64,000 nt of DNA from Carcinoscorpius rotundicauda. Its lineage: Eukaryota > Arthropoda > Merostomata > Xiphosura > Limulidae. The position numbers were made by a program, and so were the translations under genes. The stretch is taken from NCBI GenBank assembly GCA_011833715.1, contig CM022391.1:12291375-12355374 (forward strand). Direction: 5' to 3'. The notes under the pieces were generated by a model, which did not search any database, was not told where the DNA came from, and was given only the letters and a program-made list of their open reading frames with translations. Positions within the stretch are counted from its first letter, which is position 1. Every line of letters starts with the position of its first letter. Below are positions 1 to 14,100 of this stretch, one piece after another.

Positions 1-1990
1 TTTTACAATAATATGTGGTATAAAAAAAGGTACTTACTTGGGTCTGCTTTTCTTTTGTTAGTGACTGTCAGTGAAATTTAATTTAAGACTACTTTTTTAT
101 GTTAATGGCACCACTACACTAAATATTTTGTTTTATCTAACTAAATACTACACCTAAGAGAACTAAGTAATACCATGCAAAAATAATATAAGTCATAATG
201 TTTCTGGTTTTCTAACTGTGTGATAAGAGATTTTAAAAAATTTGCCAAAGAATGTCAGTGTAATTCCTGTGAAAATAAATTTAAATAACTAAATATCACT
301 CAGAAAACAACATAACACATCATTTGATAGATTACAATTCTGACTTCTGTACTGGTTTTAAATAATATAAAATGTTGGAGAAAACTTTGCAATTTTTGAA
401 GGAGATTATTTAATATGTGGGTGTGGCAAATGGATTTGATTTTCTAGTTTATGGCTTCACTTGACTGGTATCTATACTATAATGAGCAATTTGTCTTAAA
501 TTTCATCCTCCTTGAGGGAGTAGTAAATTATTTAGTGAAGAGGGAAGACTTAGAGAATAAATATCTTAGTTCTTATTCTTGGGGTAACTGAGGATTTTTA
601 ATGTATTTTTATAAGCTCAGCCCATTTGACCAACCTTGAAACTACCACAAAAATACAAATTTTCTTTTTAGAATAACTGTATATTGTTACAGACAATTAC
701 ATGGTTTTTATTCTAACAGCTAAGGCTAATGCAATACAAATCTCTGTCATTTACATTTTTTGCTTTAATATCACTCAGAACCAAGATGAATATCACAGTG
801 GAAAATGGAAAAGCTTTATTTCTTCCTTTCTATAAATAGAGCTTCAAATTACCATTGTGCTCAGTAAAATAACGTGTTGTCATAAAATGTGATTTGCTAT
901 AGAATGTGTCTTTTGCATATATATAACCTTCTCCATTTAGTTTTTCTTATCTAACCTTATAACTTTCTAATTTGTATATTTTAGTCATTTGTATAAAGAA
1001 TAAATAGCAAATATACATAAAAAATAAAACCTCTACATATAATTGGTTCTTGTAATTTTCCTCTCATTGTATTACAACTTTTTATGTTAATACATTCCAT
1101 AATTTTATTTATTGTAAATATCCAACTTAAAATGTTACTATTAACATAAAACAAAAGAAAACATGTCATAAAACTTTTAATATGTAACTGACTTTCTAAC
1201 TAAGCTGTATTTGCATTAAAATGTTTTCTTAACTGCTCAAGGCAAACTGAAAATTTCAATGTAACCAACATCTATGTAACTCATTACTTAGCATGCTACG
1301 AGTCATTTTGTGATGCTTTTCAAAGATGTTGAAAAATTATCTGCTGCAGTGAATAAAGAGATTTTTTTTTCATAGTATTAACTCTCCACTAAATAATGCA
1401 AATTTGAATTCATCTCTTTTTGTATCTCATGACTGTGTATCAGATGTATCCTTCTAATTGTCCTATTCAGGTTATGGCCAACACTGGTATGAAAAAAAAC
1501 CTCTTATTTGGCATTGGTATCTTTGAGCATGTACTCTATTTCTACTTTCTATATATCAGGTCCATTTCTTTAATCTTCCTACACATTTTGACATTGGGAA
1601 AAGTTTTATTCTTTTACAAAAACATTATTTTTTGGTTTACTTGATGATATCCAACTTCCAAATCTTATGTTCATGACTCCCACTCGTGGAACTTAAAGAA
1701 TTTTTTGTGACAATTTTTTTTCAAGGCTAAATAAAGCTAGGAGGAATTTAGTACATTTCAAGAAATCTTGAGACAATAACACACTTCGTTAACTGTTTCT
1801 GACCAGTGCTACATAAATAATGTAAGTTTGAAAATCCATAAGTGTAAGTTGTGGAGCTGTAATAAAATCTTGGTTTATTTTGTTGTATGCATAAATCAGT
1901 CTTCAATCTATTTTAAAGGATATGTATTTTCACACTGTTTTCTATACTTTTCCAGCAAATAATTTACTTTAATTGATTTTATTTTTTTAG
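1..1990. other. AT-rich non-coding, probably REXO1 intron
   Basis: No exon-like frame with family similarity is seen on either strand; the open frames at 981-1169 and 1420-1644 are short and low in complexity. The interval lies upstream of an internal REXO1 exon that needs earlier exons, so it is most simply intronic. Confidence 0.6.
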
Positions 1991-2131
1991 GACTTCAACT
2001 TTACAAGCTGTTATTACCATACACCCTCACACCTACACAACTTGAAGAACATGGGTTTCCAAAGCTTCACCCCTCCGAACCAGGAAGAGCTATAATCCAC
2101 ACCAAAGAGAACAAAAAACAAACATCAGATT
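1991..2131 (+). CDS. REXO1: REXO1 exon 1 of window: linker before zinc cluster
   Basis: The acceptor is tttttttag and the donor is T|gtaagc. The exon enters with two bases of a split codon and leaves with one. It encodes LQLYKLLLPYTLTPTQLEEH followed by a GFPK..HPSEPGRAI stretch, the conserved segment just upstream of the REXO1 Cys/His cluster. Earlier exons must exist to the left, since no start codon in phase is present. Confidence 0.85.
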
Positions 2132-5100
2132 GTAAGCATTCATTAAATAAAATATTTGATCAAAATCTATTACCTGTGTTATTTATTCCTGGTTAATGTG
2201 AAACATATTTCACTGTAGGTGTTAACAAAGAAAATGAGCAACAATTTCACTGATAAAGTAACTAAACTGCCATGTTTAACTACAAAATTTAGTTATTGAA
2301 CCAAATTTGTATTTGTTTTACTTGTAGATGTTTAAGTACAAAAATCTGAAACTAAATGGGCTTTAATTATTTTTCACTACATACTAGGATTCTGAGTACT
2401 TTAAATTTTTTTCTTTAGCTTCCACTTACAGCTTTATTTTGGATGGTTTAACTGTACTTGTTATCTTTTATTCAAAACCAAATAGCCCAGTGTGATCTGT
2501 CACACCAAACATGCTCGCCCTTTCAGCTGTGTGGGTGTTGTAATATGATGATCAATCCCATTATTTATTGGTAAGAGAGTAGCCCAAGATGTATGGCTAG
2601 CACAGATAGCTCTCATGCAGCTTTGCCTGAAATTCAAAAACAAACCAGTCAAAACCACATAGTATCTATCTATCCTCTCCTAAAATAATATATTTCCCCC
2701 CAGCATCAGTTTTTGGACCAATAATTCAGTTGTTATCTCATGACCAGATACAAGACGTATCCCCAACGATGTGTAAAGTTTTAGCAGTAGAAATTGTAGA
2801 CATAATCAGAGGTTGAATGTAATAAAAAAGATAAGATGAGCAATTTTCATCTTCAGATTGTCTTAAATAAGAATATAATACATGTATTATTACATATATA
2901 TTTTTAATTATAATGCCATTCTACATTAATTACACAAGTTGAAACACAGCCACACTCATTTTTAGAAAGGAAAATAGTAATTAATTTTCAAGACATTCAG
3001 TCTTTGTCATGGACCACATTTTACAGCGAGTTTGAAAACACTAAAATTCTAATATTAAGATACCACTAACACAAATGTAATCTAACTTTTGTTAAGATAA
3101 CATATTTATTTTCTTTATTATAAGATTCAAATGATTTTTCTGTGCTGAAACATTCCCGTGTAAATCAGTCACAAAAACACCAAGTTTAAATGGCAACAGT
3201 GGTGATCTATAATAATTTATATTCTTGTGTCAGACATACCTGAATCAGGATTTTTTTTAATCTTCATAAATTAATCTTATATAGAAGATGTGTATATAAT
3301 GGTATAAGATGTATATATATAATGATATAAAGTTTTTCAAACAAAGCAGTTGATGCCATGTCACTTCAGAATGGGTACAAAGCTTCGAATGCATTCTATC
3401 AGATTTTTTGTGGTTTTATCATTAATTTTGTCAGTGGTAAAAGAAAACTGAAAATGAAGCATCAGATTGCATGGGTGTAGTAATTGACTCCTTGAGCTGT
3501 ACTTAATATGATAAATCTAGAAAGAAGATTCAAATATTAAGTAAAAAAATTTTCTTTAAAGTAAAAATATATATTATAGAATAAGACAGGAACCAATTGT
3601 AACTAAAATAATGCCTAAATATCCTTATGAAGGATATTTTTTGTTGACTATAACTATCAGTGATCACTTGTACTATTAATTACATAAGAAACTGGCACAG
3701 AATTGAAGGTTGATAGCTTTGATGTTGTATGTGCTGATAATGATAAAAATAGGGAATATAGAGATTTAAATTTTTTAGCATCACCAGTTGTTAACCTTGG
3801 TATAGGAAAATAAATTAAGAAATAATTTTTGAAATTATATATGCAATAATTAGTAAACATGTTCTTGCAGATTAATGCATGATATACTCATATTTCTCCT
3901 ATGCAGCATTTGAGAGGACTTGCAGCCGTTGCCAAACTGTTTACCGTGTAAATACTAGAAAACATTATGTGAATGAAGAGGAATGCGTTTATCACTGGGG
4001 CCGCGTTTGGAAGAAAAGAAGTAAGTTGAAGTACATTGAAACTTGAGTGTTTGTGAACACATTCAAATGGTAGATCAGCCATTGATACTTTCTGTGTATA
4101 ACTATAGTAAAGAGAAGGGTGTATCAGAATGGATAATCAATGTCTGGAAGAAATTTTAAAACCTATAAATAACTCAGTAATTGCATGTTTCTCTTAGATC
4201 ACAATCAATTATGAATGAGCGCAGTTGAATATTTCTCACTGTTTAGTTTTTGATCCAAAGAGTGAAAGGATCAGGTTCTTGTTATATCAGACATCCAATT
4301 AAATATCATTATTGAGTTTTTAGTCTTAAAAAATTTGTGATGTGTATGCTGTGTTACCAAGTATACAACTGAATATTTTCACTATTTAGTTCTTATTACC
4401 AATGTTTAGAAAACAGATTGCTCTCTTGTCAAGTTTTCACCTGAATATTTTCTTGTTACAAAGCCAACTTCAGGTGACTAACACTGCTGTTTGAATAACC
4501 TACTAGTTATCCTGGGAAGTTTTAAGACTTTTATTACTGTATCTTTTGAAAATGGCCATAATGTCAAATAACTCAGAACCAGGACTGGAAAGACCAACCT
4601 CAGGTGACTGGTGGTGGTTTTTGTACTTATCTGTTGGTCTTCCTAGTGAGTTATGATAATTACAGTTAATCTACAGAAAGTCCTTTACACCTTGAATTAC
4701 TGTAGTTTTTCTCTTGACGTTGTAGACCAGATGTAAACTTTGGTTTTATGCTATTTATTTGTTGTTTTTTTTTTTTGTTTTACCTTAATTTCCTATTATG
4801 AATTTTGCTAAATTTACTTTTTAACTTTTAACTGGATGTTTGACACAGTTAGCCTAGCTGCTTTGTGCCATAAAACACTAAATCAACCAACCAACGTGTT
4901 ACAAAAGTGTGTGGAACAGATTATTCTGCTATCGTGTACACAATTTTTTTTTTTTTTTTTGCATTCTGATTAACTGTTAATTACTCTTAGTTGCAGGAAG
5001 TATAGAGAGCAGATATTCTTGTTGTCAAGGTGATACTCAATCAGAAGGCTGTTGTGTGGCTGCTGTAAGTCATATTCTTTAGCTTTTTATATATCTACTC

Positions 5101-8100
5101 ATCTTTGTTCTTATCATATACTCTATCCAGTTTTATTTGTTATTACTGCTTGTATAGGAGACACTGTTCAGTTATATTAAAAATAGAATAAGGATTATGT
5201 GGGAAAACATCATAACCCTCTCTGTCTGGGGAAAACATCATAACCCTCTCTGTCTGGGGAAAACATCATAACCCTGTCTGTCTGGGTGTCATTTACTGTA
5301 TGTGTCACAACAAGATTTTAGTGACTTGTATTCAAAATTTGATTAAACTGCTTTCTTATTTATGTTATACCAATTAGTATGGCACAAAATCATAGCAAAT
5401 AATTAATATTTTAATGGTATATACATTTTAAGTTCTTAATTTTATAAGGCAATATTTTTTTTAAAAATCCTGAATTTTTGTGAGTGTAAATATTCCATCT
5501 TCTCTATTTTATTCACTGTCTTTTCAATAAGTAAGAAAGTTATTGAAAATTATTCATTATAAAATCATAATTTTTATAGCTTTAAAATTTGTTTGGCTAT
5601 GGAGCCATCAAATAAAGTCAGATCTCTCCTGCTACACCCTCCTATCAAATGCTCTCTTTCAGGATTTATTAATAGCTCTCTCTTACTTTTAATTCTATAT
5701 TATATGTAACCAATAGAAAGCCAAGGTTTTTATTTATTAAAGGATGTGTTATGTTATGTCCTAAACAAGGAATTGTTAATTTTTCTTTAAATGCAAGCTT
5801 GGTTCCAACATGAAAGGTAACGACTAGCTTGGATGAATTTGTAATGGTTTTTGTCATATAGTTAGAAAGCCAAAACAAAATTTGATAGTTAGATAAAGAT
5901 GCCACCTTTTGTGTGCTATTATTCTATGCTCTTTGGTGCATTATTTATTTAAATAAGAATTATTTGGTGTATTACTACTATTAGTATGAAAGAAAAAAGT
6001 AGGGTTAAGTATCTTCAACAGTTGACAGCAAAAAAGAAAACATGGGTAAGCGCTTTATTTCTTCTTTTTCATATTTATTCTTTATTAATCATTATAAATG
6101 TATCTGAAATGTAAAAATAGGGATCATTTTGGGTTACTTAAGGTTAGGCTAAGTAAAATAAATAACAATAAAATGAAAATGTTTCATGAAGCACACATAC
6201 AAGTATCTCATTGGTATCACAATTTGATGTGTAACATGAGCTGCATATTCCACAAGTAATTTACAACTTATAATGGCAAATAAGTAGTTAGATTCAGTTC
6301 AAAAGGCAATAAAACAAAAATTTGTAATTGTAAGTAGATGTGTACCATTGCAAGCTTAAAACTACTTAGGATAAACAAATGTAGTTTCATGTTACAATAT
6401 GAAGTAATTCTAAAAAGAAAAAAAGGATAATTGATTTTTTTATTTTTTTGTGGTTCCATTTTCAATCAAATTGACCAATCTTGTATAGAGTTAGAGTAGG
6501 GAAAATAACAATGAAAAGTTAAAAGTGTACTGAAAACAATCACTTGGTACGTATTTAGAAGGTTTAAGAGATGAAAAAAAGTATTTTAACCTTAACATGA
6601 AAATCACTTTGCACATGCATTAATTAAAACAAATAATATTGAAAAACTTGATATATTCATAGACAAATCTTTTATTAGTTTATTGAAACACTTCACTGAA
6701 AAATGTTTTTTTTATGTTTACTGAAAGGTTGCCAAATTTATTGAAGATTTACACATTATTTTAAGAGTTAGTAGTATCAAATTCATAAAGACTTGAAACA
6801 TGTACAAAGAGGTCACATGATCAGTTAGATTGACCAATCCCATATTGAGAGAGTTCATAAATACTCATCAGATTCTTTCTTCTCAGATCATAAATTACTG
6901 ATACTTAATTGATTGTTTTTCTAGCTTCATGAACATATGTAGTATATGAAAATATTTTTGAAATGTTTAGGGACATGTTCATGAAGGTTGTGAAGAAGAT
7001 ACATTGAAAGGCTTTGTGAAGACACTTCCTAAAACACCTCCCATTAATGGAGACTATAAAGTCTATTCTTTAGATTGTGAAATGGTAAGTAAAAACAAAG
7101 AACTACAGTCAGAGGACAACTTCATGTGGGTGTCATTGTTAAAGAATTATATTTCATCCTTAAATAATTAGAAAATATCATTATTCAAGGAAATGTTTCA
7201 AGTTTTCATCCAAGTATCCTAGGTTTGATAATTTAATGCCCTTGTTAACAGTGTCAGAGGTTGTACACATGCATTAACTCTTTTACTACTTTTAAATCAA
7301 AATGTGCATGCCATAACCTTGTACAGAGATACATCCAAAATTTAGTTAAATTACTTTAATTTATGTCATTAATTTTGGCATAGATTATAATGCAATTTTG
7401 ATGTTACAAAAATTGTAATTTCTTGTTTAAAATAGTATGAAACTTCTTCAGAGTTAACTGTTCATTTTAGTCTTTTTGGCTACCTTTCTAAAGCATTGTA
7501 ACTTTCCATGAAATTTCTCACTTGTAGATATCCCAAAGCTAACCTGTCAATTTATAATAAATTTTTTTTTGCTGCATGGAAATAAAAGCAACAAAGTAAA
7601 GGTCACATGGCATGCCTTTCACATGCAGTTCTCCTTTCAAAACTTTACAAGTTCTCTAGGACATTTGCCATTGTATTATTAAAAGCAAACATTTTATGTA
7701 AGTGACATTTACAGGTCATAAAGGCCTTGGACTAAGCAGATATGAACATTTTTGGATAATTTTCTTTGAATGTTGTTGACATGGTATAAGAATTATTTTA
7801 AGCTATTTCTATGTTAGATAGGAAGCCACATAAATTATGTAAGTTGTAGGATATTTTATTTTACATTTAGAATATTTAGAATTCTAAATTGGATAATTCA
7901 ATTGAAAAAAAAGAAAATTAATTTGAAAGACTACATTTTAATTGTGTCGAATTAGGGTAACATTTCAATATCAACCTTTAGTGTATAAGAGAAAAACCTT
8001 GAAGACAAGGTTTCAAAGGTACTTGTATGTATTAAGCTGCTGTATTTTATTGTATTTGTCACAAAAGTATCTAAATGCAAAAAATTAGAAACTTATAAGT

Positions 8101-11100
8101 AATTTTAAATTATATAAACAAATAAAGTAATCTTAATTAATGATATTACTGGCTAAATTTGATCATTGTTATATAATTCGGCATGAGCATATGTGTAACT
8201 GGATCAGTAGTTCGCACAGGATTATCTGGAACAATGAATAGTTATCATCGCAATCTGAGAGGATCAAAGTTAAACTGTAAGAGAAACAATAATAATAGCA
8301 ATTATGTGGAAAAATGTGCTAGCTCTGGTTGTAAAAGTAAATATTATGTAATTGTCTTTTGTAGGGTGCTCATATTTTTAAAATGAAAAAGTCCATATAC
8401 AGATATGTTAGAGAAAGTAGCAGCTAAAATGTAATGTTTTACTTTAAAAAAAAACAACATTTGATATGCATTTTAGAGGATTTAGACGTTATTCATATGA
8501 AGTGTGATATATTTTCAGCTGAATAAATGTATTTTCAATCTTAATAAGTAAATTACTTTCTACTATAACCAGTTATCACTCTGACTCTATATATTCATCA
8601 ATAAATCTTTAGTAAAAATATTTAAATAAAAATTTGATTTGTTTTGTACAAAAGTTCCATGAAAATGCTACTGCCTTATTAAAAGTTGTAGTATGAATAC
8701 TCTCATGTTTACTCTATGGTTACAAGGTTGGTTGGTATAATCCACCAACCCCAGGTCAAAAGGGTTAATCTTATATCTTAGATGAGGATTATATATCACA
8801 ATAATTCAATAAGAAATGCTCTCTTAGCATGATCATATTTCTGTGTTATCTTTTCCATGGAATGTGTGTATATTCAGATCAGAATGTGGGACAAAGACTG
8901 ACACAGGTTCATAGGAGGTGGGAGTTTTCTTCCTTGAGTATGTATAATAGGAATGATTATTCAAATAAGCAGTCTTAAACCATGGGATACCACACTACAG
9001 TTTTTGTTTCCTTGTGTATGAATTGGGGTTAAGGTGCATGTGTCATGACCTTTTACTAATTAAATTTTCAGTCTTCACTAATATGTTCTATATGATGCTT
9101 CTTTACTCCAAACTGTCAATTTTAGGTTTTCTTTCTACACATGTGGATGTCTGATTATCCTATAAATTACATACTTAATATACTCATTTGGAAAGGTTCT
9201 CAAAAGCTCAGTTGGCAAAAATGCTAGCAGTCATTAGTGTTTACATATACACATCATACATTTTTATTCTTACCCTACAGAATATTTTACAATTTTAGAA
9301 GATGGGTAGGACTTTCACAATAGACATATAACAGTGCAAGTTACAACTGAAACAAACACGGGTATTAAAATAAATAGTAATACTAAATTTCTTACAGCTA
9401 TTGGATTGTTTATAACAGCTAGAAAGGAAGGCCATTGGTATACTGATTATCTACTGGGATCATTCAGATAACAGGTTTTATTTTCTTTGTTTCTTATCGT
9501 GTAAGTTCAGCTAAACGACTAATTGAACTTTTTTTAATCCAATTATACCTTGATTTATCGTTGAGAAATGTATACAGACTGCTGGTTTTTACATTGTTTT
9601 AGCATTTTGATATTATTCTGAAAATAGTAAAAACAATGCTGAAAGTTTATGAGACTGAATATCTTAGGATAAGTAAGCGTGATTGTCTGTTATAATATGC
9701 GGGAATTTTAGATAAAGCAAAGGGGAAGTTAGATTTTGTATTTTTGTTTTACATGGTGGTTATAAAGTCAGACAGATCGGCTGAGCTTTTATACAGTTAG
9801 TGGTGGAGAAAATAACAGACAAAATAAATAAAATTTTCTGAAAATCCTCCTGATATTCCTTTAGGATGGCTTAGAGACAACTGAAATATAAAATTAACAT
9901 TGAAAAAAAAATTTTCATTCTAGGCATGAAAATCACCTATTAAATTAACAGACAAACCTTTAGTAGAAGTACTTTATCAAAACTTGTAATTTGCTGTATA
10001 CAAAAGATTTATAATGGATTCTGAGACTTAAAATATTTATGTAATGTAGTATTTCTCTGATTAATGTGTTATATTTTCTATCACAAGTTTCATTACTATT
10101 CTCACCTTAATGATTACTCTTTTATTGCTCATTTCATTGTTAAACAACAGTGAATGCAGGACTTTCAACAAGAATAGTAGTTATTCTATTATTACTTGTT
10201 TCATTGTTAAACAACAGTGAATGCAGGACTTTCAACAAGAATAGTAGTTATTCTATTATTACTTGTTTCATTGTTAAACAACAGTGAATGCAGGACTTTC
10301 AACAAGAATAGTAGTTATTCTATTATTACTTGTTTCATTGTTAAACAACAGTGAATGTAGGACTTTCAAGAATGGCGGATATTCTATTATTACTTGTTTC
10401 ATTGTTAAACAGCAGTGAAAGCAGAACTTTCAAGAAGAAAGTGATAACTATTACTGTTTCAATTTACAAAACAGTGTATGTAGGACTTTCAAGAATAGCA
10501 GATATTCTATTATTACTTGTTTCATTGTTACAGAACAGTGAATGTAGGGCTTTCAACAAGATAGTGATAATTGTTTCAATTTACAGAACAGTGAATGTAG
10601 GACTTTCAAGAAGAATAGTAGTTATTTTATTATTACTTGTTTCATTGTTAAACAACAGTGAAAGTAGAACAAGAAAGTGATAACTGTTATTGTTTCAATT
10701 TACAGAACAGTGATTGTAGGACTTTCAAGAATATCAGATATTCTGTTATTACTTGTTTCATTGTTACAGAACAGTGAATGTAGGACTTTCAACAATAATA
10801 ATAGTTATTCTGTTATTATCATTTCATTGTTACACAACTGTGAATGTAGAACTGAAGAACAGTAGTTATTCTATTCTTGTTTTATTGTTACACAATAACT
10901 AATATAGATTTTTCAACAAGAACAGTGATTCTATTATTGTTTGTTTCAGTGTTATACAACAGCAGGTATGGAACTTACAAGAATAACAGTGATTGGTCCA
11001 ACACTCCAGCCTGTTTATGAAGCTTTAGTGAAACCAGAAAATCCAATTTTGGACTATAACACAAGGTAGGTTGTACGGTTGTAGTGCTAGTTAAATGACT

Positions 11101-14100
11101 TGTTTTGAACTTATCTGCTTTTGAAAATGATGAAGTAATTCAGGTCTTCTTTATAAATTTTAGAATTAAGAAAATGTATTACTTAAATACAACAAGCTTT
11201 TGAAGAAATTAGTTTTGTATAGAAATTGTTATTTCTTATTGTGAAAGTTGTGGAGAGCTATAATGAGTATATCTGGGTGTGACTATGGTGCATTCACCCC
11301 AGTCATTCTTCCATAGTCTAGCTAATAAGCATAAAGAAACTTGATTTGGAAAAACTTCTTTGTCGGAAAGAACAAGTGTTGTGTATTTCAAGTCTCTTAA
11401 CTTTTATATAATTAATTATCCAGTCTACATTTTCCAGATGCTATTGTGATTAAGCCAGATGTTCAAAGTACTTTGTATAAGTTATGAAGTTTGATATTAT
11501 TGTCTCTGAATAACTAATACATCAAATAATACATCAACTAATACATTCTTGAACAAACATTTTGGAATTATTTTACCGCTGTGGGTAAATATAGTCGCTC
11601 ATTACATAAGACTTGTGACAACTCTCAACAGTTACATGATTAAATCTCACCTTGTCATCTGTTTCTAAGAGTGTGTGAACAATAGTTTTCGCATTTTTGC
11701 TGTTAATACTGAAATATTAATTTACAAACCTTGCTTTTTGAATCTCAAATTCTGTTTGATGCTTGATTTACCACAATGAGTTTTGAAATATTTATTTAAA
11801 AGTGAATCATAAAAAGTTAATATTTATATATTTTCAAAGATTTATTATCTCAGAATTGTTTAGTATCAACTTTTAAATTATAGTTTGTCTGAAACGTTGA
11901 CATTTTAAAGTCAGGATATTTAGACAGGTGGTTTTCCTTGGAAGTTAATTTACTTATCCCTAATATTTTGAAAAGCACTTGTATACATATTTGATTTTAG
12001 TTTCTATATAAAATAAATCTTTTTGATGCAGCATTATTTTTATGTTTTTATCTGTAATTTTTAAAACAGATTTGATCACTTATTTTATAATTTCATGAAA
12101 TACTAATTCTGATAAAATTATAAATGCATAAATTTGTAAGGCTTGAAAAGAATTGGACATTAAATAGCTGTATAATGATTGTTTCAGATTTAGTGGTATT
12201 ACAGAAAAAGACATGGAAGGAGTTACAACTAGGCTGCGAGATATTCAAGCAGTTCTTCTTAGTTTGTTTAGTGATAAAACAATTTTGATTGGACACAGCC
12301 TTGAAAGTGATCTGAAAGCACTCAAGGTAAGTCTTTCTCTGAGGAAAACACTTAAATCTAGCATTGGAACTCATTGTAATTATTTCTAAACTAAGGTGTT
12401 ATCTGTTTAGAACAATTTGGGGGTTATAATGTGATGGTCAATTCCACTCTTTGATGGTAGTCACCAAAGACTTGGCAGTGGGTATTTCCTAGTGATTTCA
12501 TTCTATTTGGTTAGCATTTCAGAATTAGGAGAGGCAGCAGTTAAGTTAATTGCTTTGCCTTTTATATAAAACAAATAAATAAAACTTCAAAATTATCTAT
12601 TTTGTACTTCTGTGTTACATATTCAATGATTTTTAAATCATAAAAACTTTATTTTTAAATTATTTACCATACTGTAGTGGATACATTTTCGTTTTCCCAC
12701 AGAAACAGGTTTTACTTTTAAAACAAGTCCTACAAACCCTCATAGAAACTCTTAATTAGGCAGCAGATAGGCTTGCAGCTTTGACCTAAAGTTTCATAAT
12801 TTTATTTTTATTTAATATTTTTTAGTTTACTACTCTTTTGAACTACAACCTAAGTAAATACATCAACTATATTTAGAAACCTTATGTTTCTAAAATAAGC
12901 ACCCAATTATAAAACACTTCACACCTTCTACAACACTAATATAATTTAAAAAGTAAAATCATTTTGTCTAGCTTTAATATCATAAACTTATTCCCTCAAA
13001 CCCCTTATCATGAGACAGCACAACAAACTGCTTAAGAACCGTTGTCAAATTTATTGCCAGACAATGAAGAATCACCATAAATATTCAACATTCCAAAAAC
13101 AAAAACAACTTAATGAACAATTTCCCTTTCCAAATCAAAAGCAAGTCTATTAAAAATTCTTAGATGAAGTTAGTAAAAAAACAAAAAAAGAACTTCAAAG
13201 GTACAAAACAAGAACAGCCTATGACTCAGATTTTGATATTAGCTTAACAAAAGTCTTAAAACTTCTTAAAATAGGAAAGTCATTGTCATCTAAAGATCTA
13301 ATGAAAGAAACTATCATGATGCCTAACAGCTAAACAGTATTATTCCTTAATGGTAAATATATTGATTTCATATGTCCAAATTTACTCCATCAAATACTGA
13401 CTTTAATTAAACAAACTACAAAATGTTGAACACACTACACAAGATATTATTAAAAGAAAACTATTACTTTTAAACTTTACAATTTTTTTTGCATACAAAC
13501 CAACTAAGAACACCAAAACTGTGGTTTATCAAAAGTCCATAAAAACCCAGTAACTTTATATCCAGCTTTGTCTTCTTATAACTCTCTAAACAGCAACTTT
13601 GGTAAATACATCAACTGAATTTTGAAACCTTATGTTTTTAAAATAAATACCCAATAAAGAAACACTTTACACTCCCCTACAACAGATAGTTTAGACAGTA
13701 ACATTATTATATCTAGCTTTGTTGTTGTAAATCTATTTCCTCAAACCCCGTGTCATGAGGCAATACATCTTATTCCACAAGACTCCAAAAAAGAGAATGA
13801 ACATAAAACAGAACACCTAATAGAACTGTTACAACTAGTCACATTTATTTGGTTCCAGCATAGAAATTTGTACTTCCTTCAGTTTCGTGGGCTTGCTGTG
13901 GGAAATTGATTATCAGGACCTTAGCCACTCTTTTCCTACATCTCTAGAACAAATGTAATAGTTTCTTCTTTACATAAGTCTGCATTTTGACTTAGATATG
14001 TATATTATGTTGTGTTTTGTGGCTTTACTTGTCAAGATGAACAATATTATGTTGTGTTTTGTGGCTTTACTTGTCAAGATGAACAATATTATGTTGTGTT

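Noticed and set aside
10351..10865. 109- and 62-residue leucine-rich frames (repeats of ILLLLVSLL) as a membrane protein
   Set aside because: They translate the splice-acceptor minisatellite; the hydrophobic repeat is a consequence of T-rich polypyrimidine sequence.
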